In this document: in pieces, positions 19,906 through 27,740 of the stretch
How positions within the stretch are numbered: the stretch's first letter is position 1
Layout: each line of letters starts with the position of its first letter
Source: a virus
Length of the DNA stretch: 33,820 bases
Direction: 5' to 3' (one strand)
Virus record (IMG/VR): IMGVR_UViG_3300031578_000197
Location: 1 to 33,820 of that record
The notes under the pieces: generated by a model
What the model saw: only the letters and a program-made list of their open reading frames with translations
Databases searched by the model: none
Told to the model about the DNA's origin: nothing
Made by a program: the position numbers and the translations under genes

Positions 19906-20757
19906 CTAGAACGGTATGCCTGTCTTTGGATCGATGTCGCCAGATTCGCCGCCCTTTTCGGACGTGGACATATCGGCCTTGGCGATGCCCTGCTTCACCA
20001 TTTTGTGCATGTCCTTGCCAGCGAGGAACCGCTCATCGTTCGAGCCCAGAAGGCTGTTGATCAGCTTGCCGTTGGCGGGGGACAGCTTGAAGTTGCTGTA
20101 CTCCTGGCCGGCCTTGTTCTTCTCGTCCTGCGTCGTGATCTTGACGTAGTGCGCGAAGAGATCCGGCTTGATCTTGCCGCTCGGTGTGGTCAAAACGAAC
20201 ATGCGGATGGCGCTCATCCACTTCCGGTAGATCTTGATCTTCGAGGACGTGAACGAGATGATGACCGGCATCGGCTCGTTGTTCTCGGCGACCAGAATGC
20301 CATAGACGTCGAACGTTTCGACGAGATCGTGGCCCTCTTCAGTCTTGACCGTCCCGAAGGGAAGATCGTTTGCCTTCGCTGCGGCGAGCGCATCGACCAC
20401 GAATTTATCCGTGATCTCATAGGTTCCGACGAACCCACCCCCATCGTCCTGGGGAATCCACTCGTTGTAGATATGCTTGGTGACAGAGGGCACGAAATGC
20501 ACCTCGTCGTAGCACTCCTGAGTGACGGTGTTGAAGAGCTTGCCCGGTTCGGCGCCCTCGATCCCACCCTTCTCAACGGACTTCACTTCAGGGCTGAGCG
20601 CCTGGAGAACACGCAGGAACGGTACCTGGATGTCGCTGTTGTCCTGGTTTTCAAAACCCTCACCCGAATACGCGGAGTAATCGACTTCAGTGCTGACGGC
20701 GTTTCCGGCAGTTGTCGCAACGGCCGAATCGTCGGCCACCTTCTCGTTCTTGGCCAT
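19906..20757 (-). CDS. Candidate single-stranded-DNA-binding protein
   Basis: This 283-residue protein starts at ATG 20757 behind AGGAGG. Features: an acidic N-terminal tail with EVDYSAYSGEGFEN, IQVPFLRVLQALSPE (43-57), EGAEPGKLFNTVTQE, a beta-rich core with aromatic residues (VHFVPSVTKHIYNEWIPQ, IISFTSSKIKIYRKW), and an acidic/glycine C-terminal part ending DIDPKTGIPF. The 'P-F-L-x-x-L-Q-A-x-S-P' and 'GA-x-P-G-x-x-x-N-T-V' pattern is common in phage replication modules, where I recall it annotated as ssDNA-binding or DNA-binding protein. It resembles neither T7 gp2.5 nor an OB-fold SSB closely. Position between helicase genes supports a replication role; binding itself is inferred. Confidence 0.55.
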   Translation of the reverse strand: MAKNEKVADDSAVATTAGNAVSTEVDYSAYSGEGFENQDNSDIQVPFLRVLQALSPEVKSVEKGGIEGAEPGKLFNTVTQECYDEVHFVPSVTKHIYNEWIPQDDGGGFVGTYEITDKFVVDALAAAKANDLPFGTVKTEEGHDLVETFDVYGILVAENNEPMPVIISFTSSKIKIYRKWMSAIRMFVLTTPSGKIKPDLFAHYVKITTQDEKNKAGQEYSNFKLSPANGKLINSLLGSNDERFLAGKDMHKMVKQGIAKADMSTSEKGGESGDIDPKTGIPF

Positions 20758-20830
20758 GTTAGTAGGCCTCCTGTGTTGGTTTGCAGAGGGTTCTTTAAGG
20801 GCCCCCAGTGCTTCAGCCCATGAAATTCAG

Positions 20831-21874
20831 TTACCTGTCCTGGTACGCAATGATCCAGTATGGAAGCGCCGCGTCGATCTGTGGCCCCTGCTTCGTGTCC
20901 GAGACACCCCACCAATCTTTGGAATCTTTTTGCCAACAGAAAAACGCAGGGTACGGGGACTGGATTCTACGCTCCAAGTTAGTGAGCGAATCGATCGACA
21001 TCGGTTTGCCGGTTGCCATCAGGTATAGCGCGTCGAAGTACGGGTTGTCGTCCTTTCGCATGAAACAATGAATCCGTTTGATCCATCGGCGCGTGCCCTT
21101 TTTTTCTTTATGAAATTTTTGCAGAAGGAAAAGTGAGTGCGCGTCCATCGCGTTTAGGCTGAATGAGAATGTTCGCGTAAAGATTCGGTTGTAGTGGATG
21201 GTTGTAAGCGGCATCAGGCGAAGGAACAGTGAACACGGTGGCTTCCCTTTCCCCGTGCAGGCATGATGCAGGGCCTTGACTACGAGTCGCTGTGCCGCAT
21301 CGACTTTGTGCGCGCTCGTTCCTGTGCGCCCTGCGTGATCGATCAGCGACCAGTTCGTTTTTCGGAACCGGTTGAGGAGCGCTGAGATGATCGCGCTAAC
21401 TTCCGACCTTAGCTCCGGCACGTATGTGAATGCAGCAGTCAAGCCGAACAATACGCCGCTTAACTGGTCGCGTGTCGTCTTGGTGATGAACGCGAAGCCT
21501 TCATGCTCGTACAGTCGGCCCGCCTTGATGTGCTGGCCGTAGCTATTCGTCGGGCTTTCCAGCGACTTGACCGCGTCGTATCCGATCCGTTCCCATGAAC
21601 CGGCAAGAGGGAAGGCCCATCGCGCCAATACCCCCGGCGTACCGGATACATGAGTCAGGAGATAGATTCCGCCGAGGGCGTTCCGTGCCGCCTCAAGGTC
21701 GCTTGCATTACCGCGTGCAGCGTATCGGTATGCGGCAGCGGCAAGGTACATCCCTGTGAATACCGCGTTGTCGTCGTCGGTGGCATAGCGGATCGGCTCG
21801 ATGTCCTTCATCGTCACAAACGAGATCCCGCAGACCTGATGCCGCGCCTGATATTCCGCTTCGATCTCGTCCAT
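20831..21874 (-). CDS. Predicted helical-repeat (alpha/alpha-toroid-like) protein of unknown function
   Basis: This 347-residue protein starts at ATG 21874, preferred over GTG 21877 because GAGGAGGAG lies ahead. It consists of repeated helices with glycine/alanine turns: DDDNAVFTGMYLAAAAYRYAA (33-53), ALGGIYLLTHVSGTPGVLAR, TRDQLSGVLFGLTAAFTYVPE (near 135), and a later LNAMDAHSLFLLQK. The 'D-N-A-x-x-T-G', 'S-G-x-P-G-x-L-x-R' and 'T-R-D-Q-x-S-G-x-L-F-G-L' blocks look like inner helices of an (alpha/alpha)-barrel such as glycoside hydrolases or lyases use. No catalytic pair can be named. It sits inside the replication operon without an obvious link to it, so it may be an acquired accessory gene. 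A 73-base gap with a strong ribosome site follows. Confidence 0.7.
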   Translation of the reverse strand: MDEIEAEYQARHQVCGISFVTMKDIEPIRYATDDDNAVFTGMYLAAAAYRYAARGNASDLEAARNALGGIYLLTHVSGTPGVLARWAFPLAGSWERIGYDAVKSLESPTNSYGQHIKAGRLYEHEGFAFITKTTRDQLSGVLFGLTAAFTYVPELRSEVSAIISALLNRFRKTNWSLIDHAGRTGTSAHKVDAAQRLVVKALHHACTGKGKPPCSLFLRLMPLTTIHYNRIFTRTFSFSLNAMDAHSLFLLQKFHKEKKGTRRWIKRIHCFMRKDDNPYFDALYLMATGKPMSIDSLTNLERRIQSPYPAFFCWQKDSKDWWGVSDTKQGPQIDAALPYWIIAYQDR

Positions 21875-22194
21875 CACTTCTCCTCCTCAGTCGGCTTGTC
21901 CCATACTGGAAATGCAATTAGCTCTTCCTTGTTATGATACGAAAGCCGATCCTGAGCGATTCGTCGCTTGAGCTTCTCCGCAGCCAGCGCGGCCTCGGCC
22001 TTCTTCCTACCCCAGAACTCTGCCCGTTCGTTCTTGTACGCGGATCGTACAAATCCGACGGGATCGAGGTCGAACTTATCCAGCTCCCCGTAGGCTTCAC
22101 CGACGGCCATACGCATCTCCCACCAGAGACCCTGCTGCTTTTCCAGCGCGGCCTCGGCCCTCTCGGCGCAGGCTTTCCATTCCGCCGCTCTCAT
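21874..22194 (-). CDS. Coiled-coil hypothetical protein
   Basis: This 106-residue protein is almost entirely helical and charged: an N-terminal ERAEAALEKQQGLWWEMRM helix, then AYGELDKFDLDPVGFV, then a second heptad stretch with RKKAEAALAAEKLKRRIAQ. The RAEAALE pattern also occurs in the protein at 24542-24925, hinting at a shared short module. No domain or signal is seen. It is coupled on both sides (4-base overlap upstream, TGATG downstream). Confidence 0.6.
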   Translation of the reverse strand: MRAAEWKACAERAEAALEKQQGLWWEMRMAVGEAYGELDKFDLDPVGFVRSAYKNERAEFWGRKKAEAALAAEKLKRRIAQDRLSYHNKEELIAFPVWDKPTEEEK

Positions 22195-22775
22195 CGTCGC
22201 GTCTTCGGTAGCGTGATTTTGGAGATCGTCTGCCGGTGCCCGCCAAGCATTGCAAGGGGAACCTCTTCCCCATCTTCGAGCTTGGCCCGGATGAAGGCCT
22301 TGACACTATTCGTCTCGACGCCTTCGAAGTGCGCCATGTTCAACCGGCCTTCGTACTTCGCGCAGTACTCAGCGAACTGCTTGGCTGCGTCGCCCTCGCC
22401 CTTGTCGAATTTGAATCCAAACTCTTCCTTGACCAGGAACTCGCCGTCATTCGCGATCAGCCATGCGATGGCTTCCGCTTGGCGTTCTTTGGGGATGCTG
22501 AGTCTGAGAGTCTCCGTGACCGTGATCTCACTGCCGTCCCGCAACTTGAACGAGGACATGTTCAGCGAGTCGAGCAGCTCGGGAATCTGCTTCCACGAGA
22601 TCTCGCGCACCTGGGCCTCGAGATCTTTGACCTCCGCCTGTCGCTCAGCGATCTTCGCCTCCAGCTCTTTCTGGCGTTCGGCCAGTCCTGCTAGAAGTTC
22701 TAGGTCGCCACCGCTGACTTCGGTCTGGCCGTAGCCGGAGTAGTCAATCTCGGGGGTAGTCGCTTTCTGGGTCAT
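22191..22775 (-). CDS. Conserved phage replication-module protein with coiled-coil N-terminal half
   Basis: This 194-residue protein starts at ATG 22775 (AAGG 9 bases ahead). After a PEIDYSGYGQTEVSG tail comes a coiled coil at about 25-55 (LAERQKELEAKIAERQAEV). A domain follows with LLDSLNMSSFKLRDGSEITV, an AIAWLIANDGEFLVKEEF segment and a C-terminal VKAFIRAKLEDGEEVPLAML. The 'L-x-S-F-x-L-x-D-G', 'A-x-x-W-L' and 'V-K-A-F-x-R-x-x-L-x-x-G-x-x-x-P-L' order recalls a family frequent beside SSB and helicase genes of podo- and siphoviruses, without a known function. It shares the E-[IV]-D-Y-S-[AG]-Y tail motif with the candidate ssDNA-binding protein. It overlaps the upstream gene by 32 bases. Confidence 0.65.
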   Translation of the reverse strand: MTQKATTPEIDYSGYGQTEVSGGDLELLAGLAERQKELEAKIAERQAEVKDLEAQVREISWKQIPELLDSLNMSSFKLRDGSEITVTETLRLSIPKERQAEAIAWLIANDGEFLVKEEFGFKFDKGEGDAAKQFAEYCAKYEGRLNMAHFEGVETNSVKAFIRAKLEDGEEVPLAMLGGHRQTISKITLPKTRR

Positions 22776-23109
22776 TGATATCTGCCTTTATTTCGACGTA
22801 CGCCTGATCTCGTCCTGACCACTGCAGGATATTCACACGGCCGTCATTCATATCTGCCGCGACGGACATTGCAAGTCCTACGAGGCATTGGTTCCCCACC
22901 AGTAGTAAGTGGTCATTATCCGAAAAAGTGTCGAGCTTTTCGTATAGCTCGGTGATTATTCCGCCGACCCCGTATGGTCTCGCGCTAGGCGACAGGAGGA
23001 ATTCGATCTTGCCGAACTCCTCCGCCTGTGTCAAGTCAAATCGAGAGATCATGTCCCCGGAGTTTGGATCGACCTTCATCTGTTTCTGTACGACGTAGAC
23101 TACAGCCAT
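22744..23109 (-). CDS. Conserved-looking small phage protein near the SNF2 helicase
   Basis: This 121-residue alpha/beta protein starts MAVVYVVQKQMK. It continues with a SRFDLTQAEEFGKIEFLLSP segment, an ITELYEKLDTFSDNDHLLLVG stretch and a hydrophobic GLAMSVAADMN helix. The arrangement resembles a short protein I recall from phage replication clusters with no assigned role. No catalytic or metal residues stand out. It overlaps the helicase gene upstream by 10 bases and the coiled-coil gene downstream by 32 bases. Confidence 0.6.
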   Translation of the reverse strand: MAVVYVVQKQMKVDPNSGDMISRFDLTQAEEFGKIEFLLSPSARPYGVGGIITELYEKLDTFSDNDHLLLVGNQCLVGLAMSVAADMNDGRVNILQWSGRDQAYVEIKADINDPESDYPRD

Positions 23110-24545
23110 TCCGATTCCCTATCTCCGAGTGTCTCTGCGGACACCATCCTCTTTCGTCTGAGTGAGTTCACGATGTGATAGTCGATCGATTGTGAAGCCA
23201 TCAGGTCGGTGACGAGCACCGAAGTATCTTGACCGATTCTATGATTTCTGTCCTCGGCCTGCAACCTGTGCCTGGGCACGAACGAGTTGCTGTAGAAGAA
23301 CATGCTCTTTGCGCGGTTGAGGGTTAGCCCAGTTCCGCCCACCGCGGGGTTGGCCACCATCCACTGCACCTCGCCTGCCTTGAACTTGCGCTTCGCTTCC
23401 TCGCGGCCGTCCTCGTCCACGCTCCCGTCCAGGCGCACAGCGGTGTCGCCCAGGCGCTGCATGATCTGTGTGATGTCCATCTTGAAGCGGCACCAGATGA
23501 TCGCGGCGTGCGGCGTGTGATCGAGCAGCTCAAGCAGAAGCTCGAGCCTGGGGTTCTGGTCACCGATCAGCTGGTACGGTTCAGCGAACTCGCCGGCCTC
23601 TTCCGGTGTGGGGAGATAGCCACAGGCCACCTGCTGAAGCCGGAGCTGGCGGACGATCGCGAGATCCGCCTCCCACTCCATGCCATCGATCTCGGCCCGG
23701 TACTCGTCCTTGATCATGTTGTAGACACGCGTCTGCTCGGTGGTCATATCGAATCGCGCCTTCGAGTATAGACGCGGAGGCAGGTCGAGGACATCTTCCT
23801 TCAAGACGCGTGACGAGATCCCCTGCAGCCACTCGTGTAGCTCGTCAAGGTTCACGTAGCCCGTGCAGAACTCGCCGCCGTTCGGCGCACCCATGAACGT
23901 GCCAAAGCGGTGCTTGAAGGCCTGGAACGTCGGGATCTTGAACTGCTTCCAGTAGTCCTGGTCGAGGAACCGAACCGGCGCGTAGACATCGAACGGACTC
24001 TGGGCTGTTGGCGTGCCGTCGAGGATCCGTTTGTAGACGGGGTACTTGCCAGCGGCGATCATGCTCTTGGTCCGCTTCGCCCCGGGTGTCTTGACCTCAC
24101 CCGACTCGTCGCAAACCATCATGATGCCTTGCTTCATGAGTTCCCAGGCGAGTTCCTTCCCTTCCTGGGTCATGAACCCGGAGTAGGGCATGGTCAGCGT
24201 CTTGAAGCCAGCCTTGTAGTTGAGCAGTTCCTTCAACTCTCGCTTGTGCCAAAGTGTCTTCTTCTTGGCGTTCAGGAAGCTAACGCACAGCGCGGACTCA
24301 GCGATGCGATCCGGGAGGTGAACGGGCAGCTCGTCCGTCCGCCAGTTCTGGTGAACGGCGTTCGGTGCGACGACTAGCAGGCCATTGATCTCGCCCGCCT
24401 CGTAGAGATAGGCCGCCGTGTCAACGACGATCTTCGACTTCCCAGTTCCCTGCTCGTGGAAGTGAGCCCAGGCGTGCAGGTCGCGAGTCTTTTCAAAGTC
24501 CTCCCGCTGGTGTGCGAAGGGGACCGTCTTGTACTCGTAGGTCAC
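23100..24545 (-). CDS. SNF2-family DNA helicase/translocase
   Basis: This 481-residue superfamily 2 ATPase has a Q-motif region (Gln13 in PFAHQRED), Walker A EQGTGKS (31-37), VVAPNAVHQNW (motif Ia), VCDESGEVK (144-152, where most SNF2 enzymes have DEAH/DEGH), LDGTPTAQSP (motif III), and IIWCRF and RLDGSV in the second RecA lobe. VGGTGLTLNRA is motif V, and QAEDRNHRIGQ is the hallmark motif VI with its arginine finger. Length fits the single-domain phage type used in replication or recombination. It lies in the replication operon and overlaps neighbours by 4 and 10 bases. Confidence 0.93.
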   Translation of the reverse strand: MTYEYKTVPFAHQREDFEKTRDLHAWAHFHEQGTGKSKIVVDTAAYLYEAGEINGLLVVAPNAVHQNWRTDELPVHLPDRIAESALCVSFLNAKKKTLWHKRELKELLNYKAGFKTLTMPYSGFMTQEGKELAWELMKQGIMMVCDESGEVKTPGAKRTKSMIAAGKYPVYKRILDGTPTAQSPFDVYAPVRFLDQDYWKQFKIPTFQAFKHRFGTFMGAPNGGEFCTGYVNLDELHEWLQGISSRVLKEDVLDLPPRLYSKARFDMTTEQTRVYNMIKDEYRAEIDGMEWEADLAIVRQLRLQQVACGYLPTPEEAGEFAEPYQLIGDQNPRLELLLELLDHTPHAAIIWCRFKMDITQIMQRLGDTAVRLDGSVDEDGREEAKRKFKAGEVQWMVANPAVGGTGLTLNRAKSMFFYSNSFVPRHRLQAEDRNHRIGQDTSVLVTDLMASQSIDYHIVNSLRRKRMVSAETLGDRESEWL

Positions 24546-24925
24546 TTCGCGTCTCGCCGGGCGCTGTCAATGTAGTTTTCTAGGTTCGGATATAGGTTCA
24601 GAACCGCGTCAATCGCGGCCTTCGCCTCCTCCAGCTCGGCGCGGAGATCCAGCACGGTTTGATATGCAAGGCTCCAGCCGTAGTCACCCTGCTTCGCTGG
24701 GTTTTGATTGTTCCCCTCTGCCGCCACAAGGCACCCGGCTAGACGTACCCGCTCCTGCTCCAGCGCAGCCTCGGCTTTCTCTATGCGAAGAAGGCGATCA
24801 TCAAGCCGGATAGCTGCATCGGCGTTGATCTCCGTCAACCGATCAACCTCGGCGCGGAGGGTGGCGATCTCTGTATCCAACCGCTTCCACTTGCCATCGT
24901 AGTGTTTGACTTCTTCGTCGGTCAT
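24542..24925 (-). CDS. Coiled-coil hypothetical protein
   Basis: This 127-residue protein begins with a long heptad region (about 14-65: ATLRAEVDRLTEINADAAIR and on). A GCLVAAEGNN turn and a second helical part with YQTVLDLRAELEEAKAAIDA follow. The GNNQNPAKQGDYGWSLAYQ segment recalls other phage coiled-coil proteins without known function. ATG 24925 is preceded by a purine-rich run (GGGGGGGGG), an unusual but strong ribosome site. Its stop overlaps the SNF2 start by 4 bases. Confidence 0.6.
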   Translation of the reverse strand: MTDEEVKHYDGKWKRLDTEIATLRAEVDRLTEINADAAIRLDDRLLRIEKAEAALEQERVRLAGCLVAAEGNNQNPAKQGDYGWSLAYQTVLDLRAELEEAKAAIDAVLNLYPNLENYIDSARRDAK

Positions 24926-24935
24926 CGCCCCCCCC

Positions 24936-25427
24936 CTATCTGTACCCTTTGATTCTCGGCAGTTCGAAATGAGGTCCGTCGATGAAGACCTTCTTGCCGG
25001 GATAGCGAGCCTTGCGGCGCGCGACGTAGTCGGCGACTTCCTTTTCCACGTAGCCCTGCTGAATATTACCCAAGCGGCGATCCCAGACTCCGCCCCAGCG
25101 GATCGGCACTTCGATCTGTAGGGAGACTTTGCGCGCGGCCTCAGCCAACGGATAGATCAATTCCCACTCCCAGCGGAGCTTCCCGTTGAAATACGGGACG
25201 AGATCCACTGCATGTCCGTAGCCGTCGTTGCCCTTGAGGTGACGGGAATTCATCGTGCGGCTCGCACCGAGATCCACAAGTTGCCGCTGTTCTGCCAGTA
25301 GACGAAGCCCGTCGTGGACACCGAAGTCCACAGGACTCTCGTCGAGCAGGCAGCCAACGAACTGCTGCAGGTCCGGGTGGACGCCTTCCATCTCTTTCTT
25401 CGATCGTCGTGATAGTTTCCAGCTCAT
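24936..25427 (-). CDS. M15-type peptidoglycan peptidase (endolysin, L-Ala-D-Glu/D-Ala peptidase class)
   Basis: I choose ATG 25427, which overlaps the upstream stop (ATGA), over the longer frame to 25448. The 163-residue protein has the M15 order: FGVHDGLRLLAEQ (36-46), GASRTMNSRH with zinc ligand His63, GYGHAVDLVPY with Asp75, WGGVW (111-115) and DGPHFEL with His153. The segment between His63 and Asp75 is about five residues longer than the usual S-x-H-x-x-G-x-A-x-D. Family members such as T5 endolysin cut peptide links in the cell wall. No signal peptide is present, so release would need a holin. The spanins and candidate holins lie about 1.6 kb upstream in the same operon. Confidence 0.88.
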   Translation of the reverse strand: MSWKLSRRSKKEMEGVHPDLQQFVGCLLDESPVDFGVHDGLRLLAEQRQLVDLGASRTMNSRHLKGNDGYGHAVDLVPYFNGKLRWEWELIYPLAEAARKVSLQIEVPIRWGGVWDRRLGNIQQGYVEKEVADYVARRKARYPGKKVFIDGPHFELPRIKGYR

Positions 25428-27031
25428 GCTTTGTGCTTCCCTTTCCATATCGTGAGTATCTGTCGACGGCCGTTTCGCATCGTGGCGATCATCGACTGGG
25501 ACCAGCTGGATAGCCCGTCGTTGTAGCCTTGGTCAAGGTCACCCCAGATGCCCGCGACTGCCACGCCCTGGAACAAAGCGGGCGTATGGAGGTGACCAAT
25601 GTTCAACTTCGAGCTGACCTTGGCGAAAGCTGCAACCCCGCCCCGCGCTCCGTGCGCCCCGAGGTGGCCATGCTGCCCGAACTGGATCCCCATTCGAATA
25701 TAGTTCTCGTCGCGCCGCAGGAAGCTGACGGCCTTGTGTACGCCCATCGTCTCGCAGACGTGGGCGGGCAGGTAGAACTCCTTGTCCCCGCTCTCGATCG
25801 CCTTCAGCTTCGCGAGCACACACTCTGTCAGGAAGATCGCGTTAGGCGGATCGTCTTTCCAGTCAGCGTAGGCTGTCCACTTCTCGACCATGTCATCGTG
25901 GTTCGAGTTCACAACAACCGTCTTGCACCACGGGCGGCGGGAGGTCGCAGACAGGAAGTGCGTCGCGCGACGCATCATCAGCTCAACGCTGTCCTTATCC
26001 TCAGCGTAGGCCTCGAACTTCTTGTACGGGTCTTTGTCGTCGTGGTGGTTGCGCGGTGGATCGAACAGGTCGTGCATGAACTGCTCGTCGGGATGCAGCT
26101 CGTCGAGGATCCCGCCCTTGCCCCAGGTGCGCTCGAACAGATCCGTGTCCGGCTTCTCGAGATGAACGTCCCCCCAGTTGCACGCGAACACCGTCTTGCC
26201 CGTCGCCTTCTTGGCCTTCCCTCCCTGGGCGACCACGTCCAGGTCATAGATCTCACCGCTGGGCCCAGCGTGCAGCTGGCGGACCCACCAGTCGCCGTCG
26301 GAGTTGACCTCCGCGACGAGGCAGCCATACGCGTGGTGATGCTCTGCCTTGATGCCCGCCTTCTTCTGGAGGTAGTTCATCTGACCGATGGTGCCAGTGG
26401 TGTACATGAACTTCGCGGGGTCGAGCTTGCTGGTCGCGACGCACTGCAGATCCATCGTCGCATGTGGGAAGATCGAACTGTCCGATCCCGTCAGGGTTTC
26501 GTAACCGGTCATCGGGCGGGCGGTGGTGGGAAGGTCGTTCGTGTGACCACACCAGTGGAGCCCTGGCGCGAGCGCGAGATACTCGTCGGAGAAGAACGGG
26601 GCGGCCATCGGATCGAACCAGAGTTCGCTCTCACGCTCGGTGGCAGTACCCGGCTTGACTGACATCTTCCCATACGAATTTTTGTTGTACGTGAAGCGGG
26701 CGATGTGCAGTTCCGCGTCCCAGAACTTCTTCAGCGCGAGGACGTTCTCCCAGACGGCGGGATGGATGTGGGTGTTGCTTTGGAGCGACGTCAGCAGGTA
26801 GCGCTTAACGACCTTGCCCTTCGGTAGGGCCAGCTTCCGTGCAGCGTTGGCCTTGATGCTGCCACCAGCCAACGGCTTCTCGTTACGAAGCCCCAGCTTG
26901 TTCACGTAGTGGTAGACGGTTCCGCGTGAGATGCCTAGCTGCGTTGCTACACTGCGGACGTTGCCGTTTGTCTCTTCCCACTTGGCGACGATCAGCTCGT
27001 CGCTTAATCCCTTTTGTCGAGTATCGCTCAA
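25424..27031 (-). CDS. HTH plus metallophosphoesterase protein resembling phage T5 A1
   Basis: This 535-residue protein has a Fis/HTH_8-type helix-turn-helix at residues 11-47 (NGNVRSVATQLGISRGTVYH). A long middle region and a calcineurin-like phosphoesterase core follow: GDVH (287-290), an Asp in DLFDPP (321-326), NSNHDD (375-380, the GNHE/D motif), QHGH (453-456) and GHLH (479-482). The order of D, GD, N-H-D, H and G-H-x-H matches two-metal phosphoesterases. T5 A1, needed for host DNA breakdown and second-step transfer, is the closest relative I can recall. Cutting host DNA would feed the phage nucleotide genes. Family assignment to the fold is firm; the A1 link is moderate. Confidence 0.75.
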   Translation of the reverse strand: MSDTRQKGLSDELIVAKWEETNGNVRSVATQLGISRGTVYHYVNKLGLRNEKPLAGGSIKANAARKLALPKGKVVKRYLLTSLQSNTHIHPAVWENVLALKKFWDAELHIARFTYNKNSYGKMSVKPGTATERESELWFDPMAAPFFSDEYLALAPGLHWCGHTNDLPTTARPMTGYETLTGSDSSIFPHATMDLQCVATSKLDPAKFMYTTGTIGQMNYLQKKAGIKAEHHHAYGCLVAEVNSDGDWWVRQLHAGPSGEIYDLDVVAQGGKAKKATGKTVFACNWGDVHLEKPDTDLFERTWGKGGILDELHPDEQFMHDLFDPPRNHHDDKDPYKKFEAYAEDKDSVELMMRRATHFLSATSRRPWCKTVVVNSNHDDMVEKWTAYADWKDDPPNAIFLTECVLAKLKAIESGDKEFYLPAHVCETMGVHKAVSFLRRDENYIRMGIQFGQHGHLGAHGARGGVAAFAKVSSKLNIGHLHTPALFQGVAVAGIWGDLDQGYNDGLSSWSQSMIATMRNGRRQILTIWKGKHKA

Positions 27032-27046
27032 GGGGCGCTCCTGCTG

Positions 27047-27319
27047 TTAGTGATGTCCCATTCCCGCGGACGACTTGATGGCTGACCAAAGAAAACTGAA
27101 GAACCCTGTGACCATTAGCGCCAGAGCGACTAGGAAGCCGCGCGTCTTGGCTGATTGCCACGTAAGACGCATAGCACGGATGAACTGGAAGTCGGCCTGA
27201 GCCTCCAATGGATGACGAGCGTCCACCCCGAGTCCTGTCAGCGTAATCTGCACTGTCTCATGCGCAGCCTTTTTGGCCACATCATTGATCAGCGCTTTCG
27301 TCGACTCGTCCCATTCCAT
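27047..27319 (-). CDS. Small C-terminally anchored membrane protein, candidate holin or lysis accessory
   Basis: This 90-residue protein starts at ATG 27319. A polar helical N-terminus (DESTKALINDVAKKAAHET) leads to LGVDARHPLEAQADFQFIRAM and then a single hydrophobic span at about 60-82 (GFLVALALMVTGFFSFLWSAI) with a short basic/His tail. The 'G-V-D-x-x-x-P-L-E-x-Q-x-D' segment followed by a C-terminal span occurs in small phage membrane proteins near lysis or tail genes. It overlaps the o-spanin gene by 38 bases. A holin-type function is possible by position but is not supported by a specific motif. Confidence 0.65.
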   Translation of the reverse strand: MEWDESTKALINDVAKKAAHETVQITLTGLGVDARHPLEAQADFQFIRAMRLTWQSAKTRGFLVALALMVTGFFSFLWSAIKSSAGMGHH

Positions 27320-27740
27320 CTGCCGTAGGCTCCTGGTTGTAGTACCGGAGCTGCCACATCACCTCTTTGGTGAATCGAAGCAGCTGGCCATTGTTACGTG
27401 CTGCTGCTTCGTATTCCGTCGGAGCGAGACAGAAGTACACTTCGTCCGGATCTCTCCAATGCCCAGGGGCCATCACGGTCCACTTGAATGTTTCCAGCGT
27501 CAGGGGCTGGGGATACGGAATTGGCGGCGTCGGATCCGGGAGTTCGATTATCTCCGTCACAACCGCGGGAGGTGGAAGTACAGTTGAGCAGCCCGATGAT
27601 GCGAGCAGTACCGCGATTAGCAATCCGCTCCAGTAGCTCCGGCTTTTCCCGAGCCAAGCGCTCAAGGCGCCCGCTAGAAAGCGTTTTCGCAATGCTGCGG
27701 TTTTCGCTTGCAGCGTCGTAACGCACGCGAACTTGGTCAT
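27282..27740 (-). CDS. Outer-membrane lipoprotein spanin (Rz1-like) with an extra C-terminal domain
   Basis: ATG 27740 has AGGAG 7 bases ahead. In this 152-residue protein a hydrophobic stretch at 39-50 ends ASSGC, a likely lipobox with Cys51. The proline-rich segment that marks Rz1-like o-spanins follows (VLPPPAVV and PDPTPPIPYPQP). Beyond it, WTVMAPGHW and DEVYFCLAPTEYEAAARNN form an added C-terminal domain not present in lambda Rz1. The N-terminus before the signal is about 38 residues, long for a lipoprotein. A start nearer the signal cannot be excluded. It is nested in another frame within the i-spanin gene, as in lambda. Confidence 0.75.
   Translation of the reverse strand: MTKFACVTTLQAKTAALRKRFLAGALSAWLGKSRSYWSGLLIAVLLASSGCSTVLPPPAVVTEIIELPDPTPPIPYPQPLTLETFKWTVMAPGHWRDPDEVYFCLAPTEYEAAARNNGQLLRFTKEVMWQLRYYNQEPTADGMGRVDESADQ

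Noticed and set aside
25529-26662. A 377-codon open frame on the + strand opposite the A1-like gene
   Set aside because: It is antisense to a gene with clear catalytic motifs and has biased composition (Val/Arg/Leu rich) typical of a shadow frame in GC-rich DNA.
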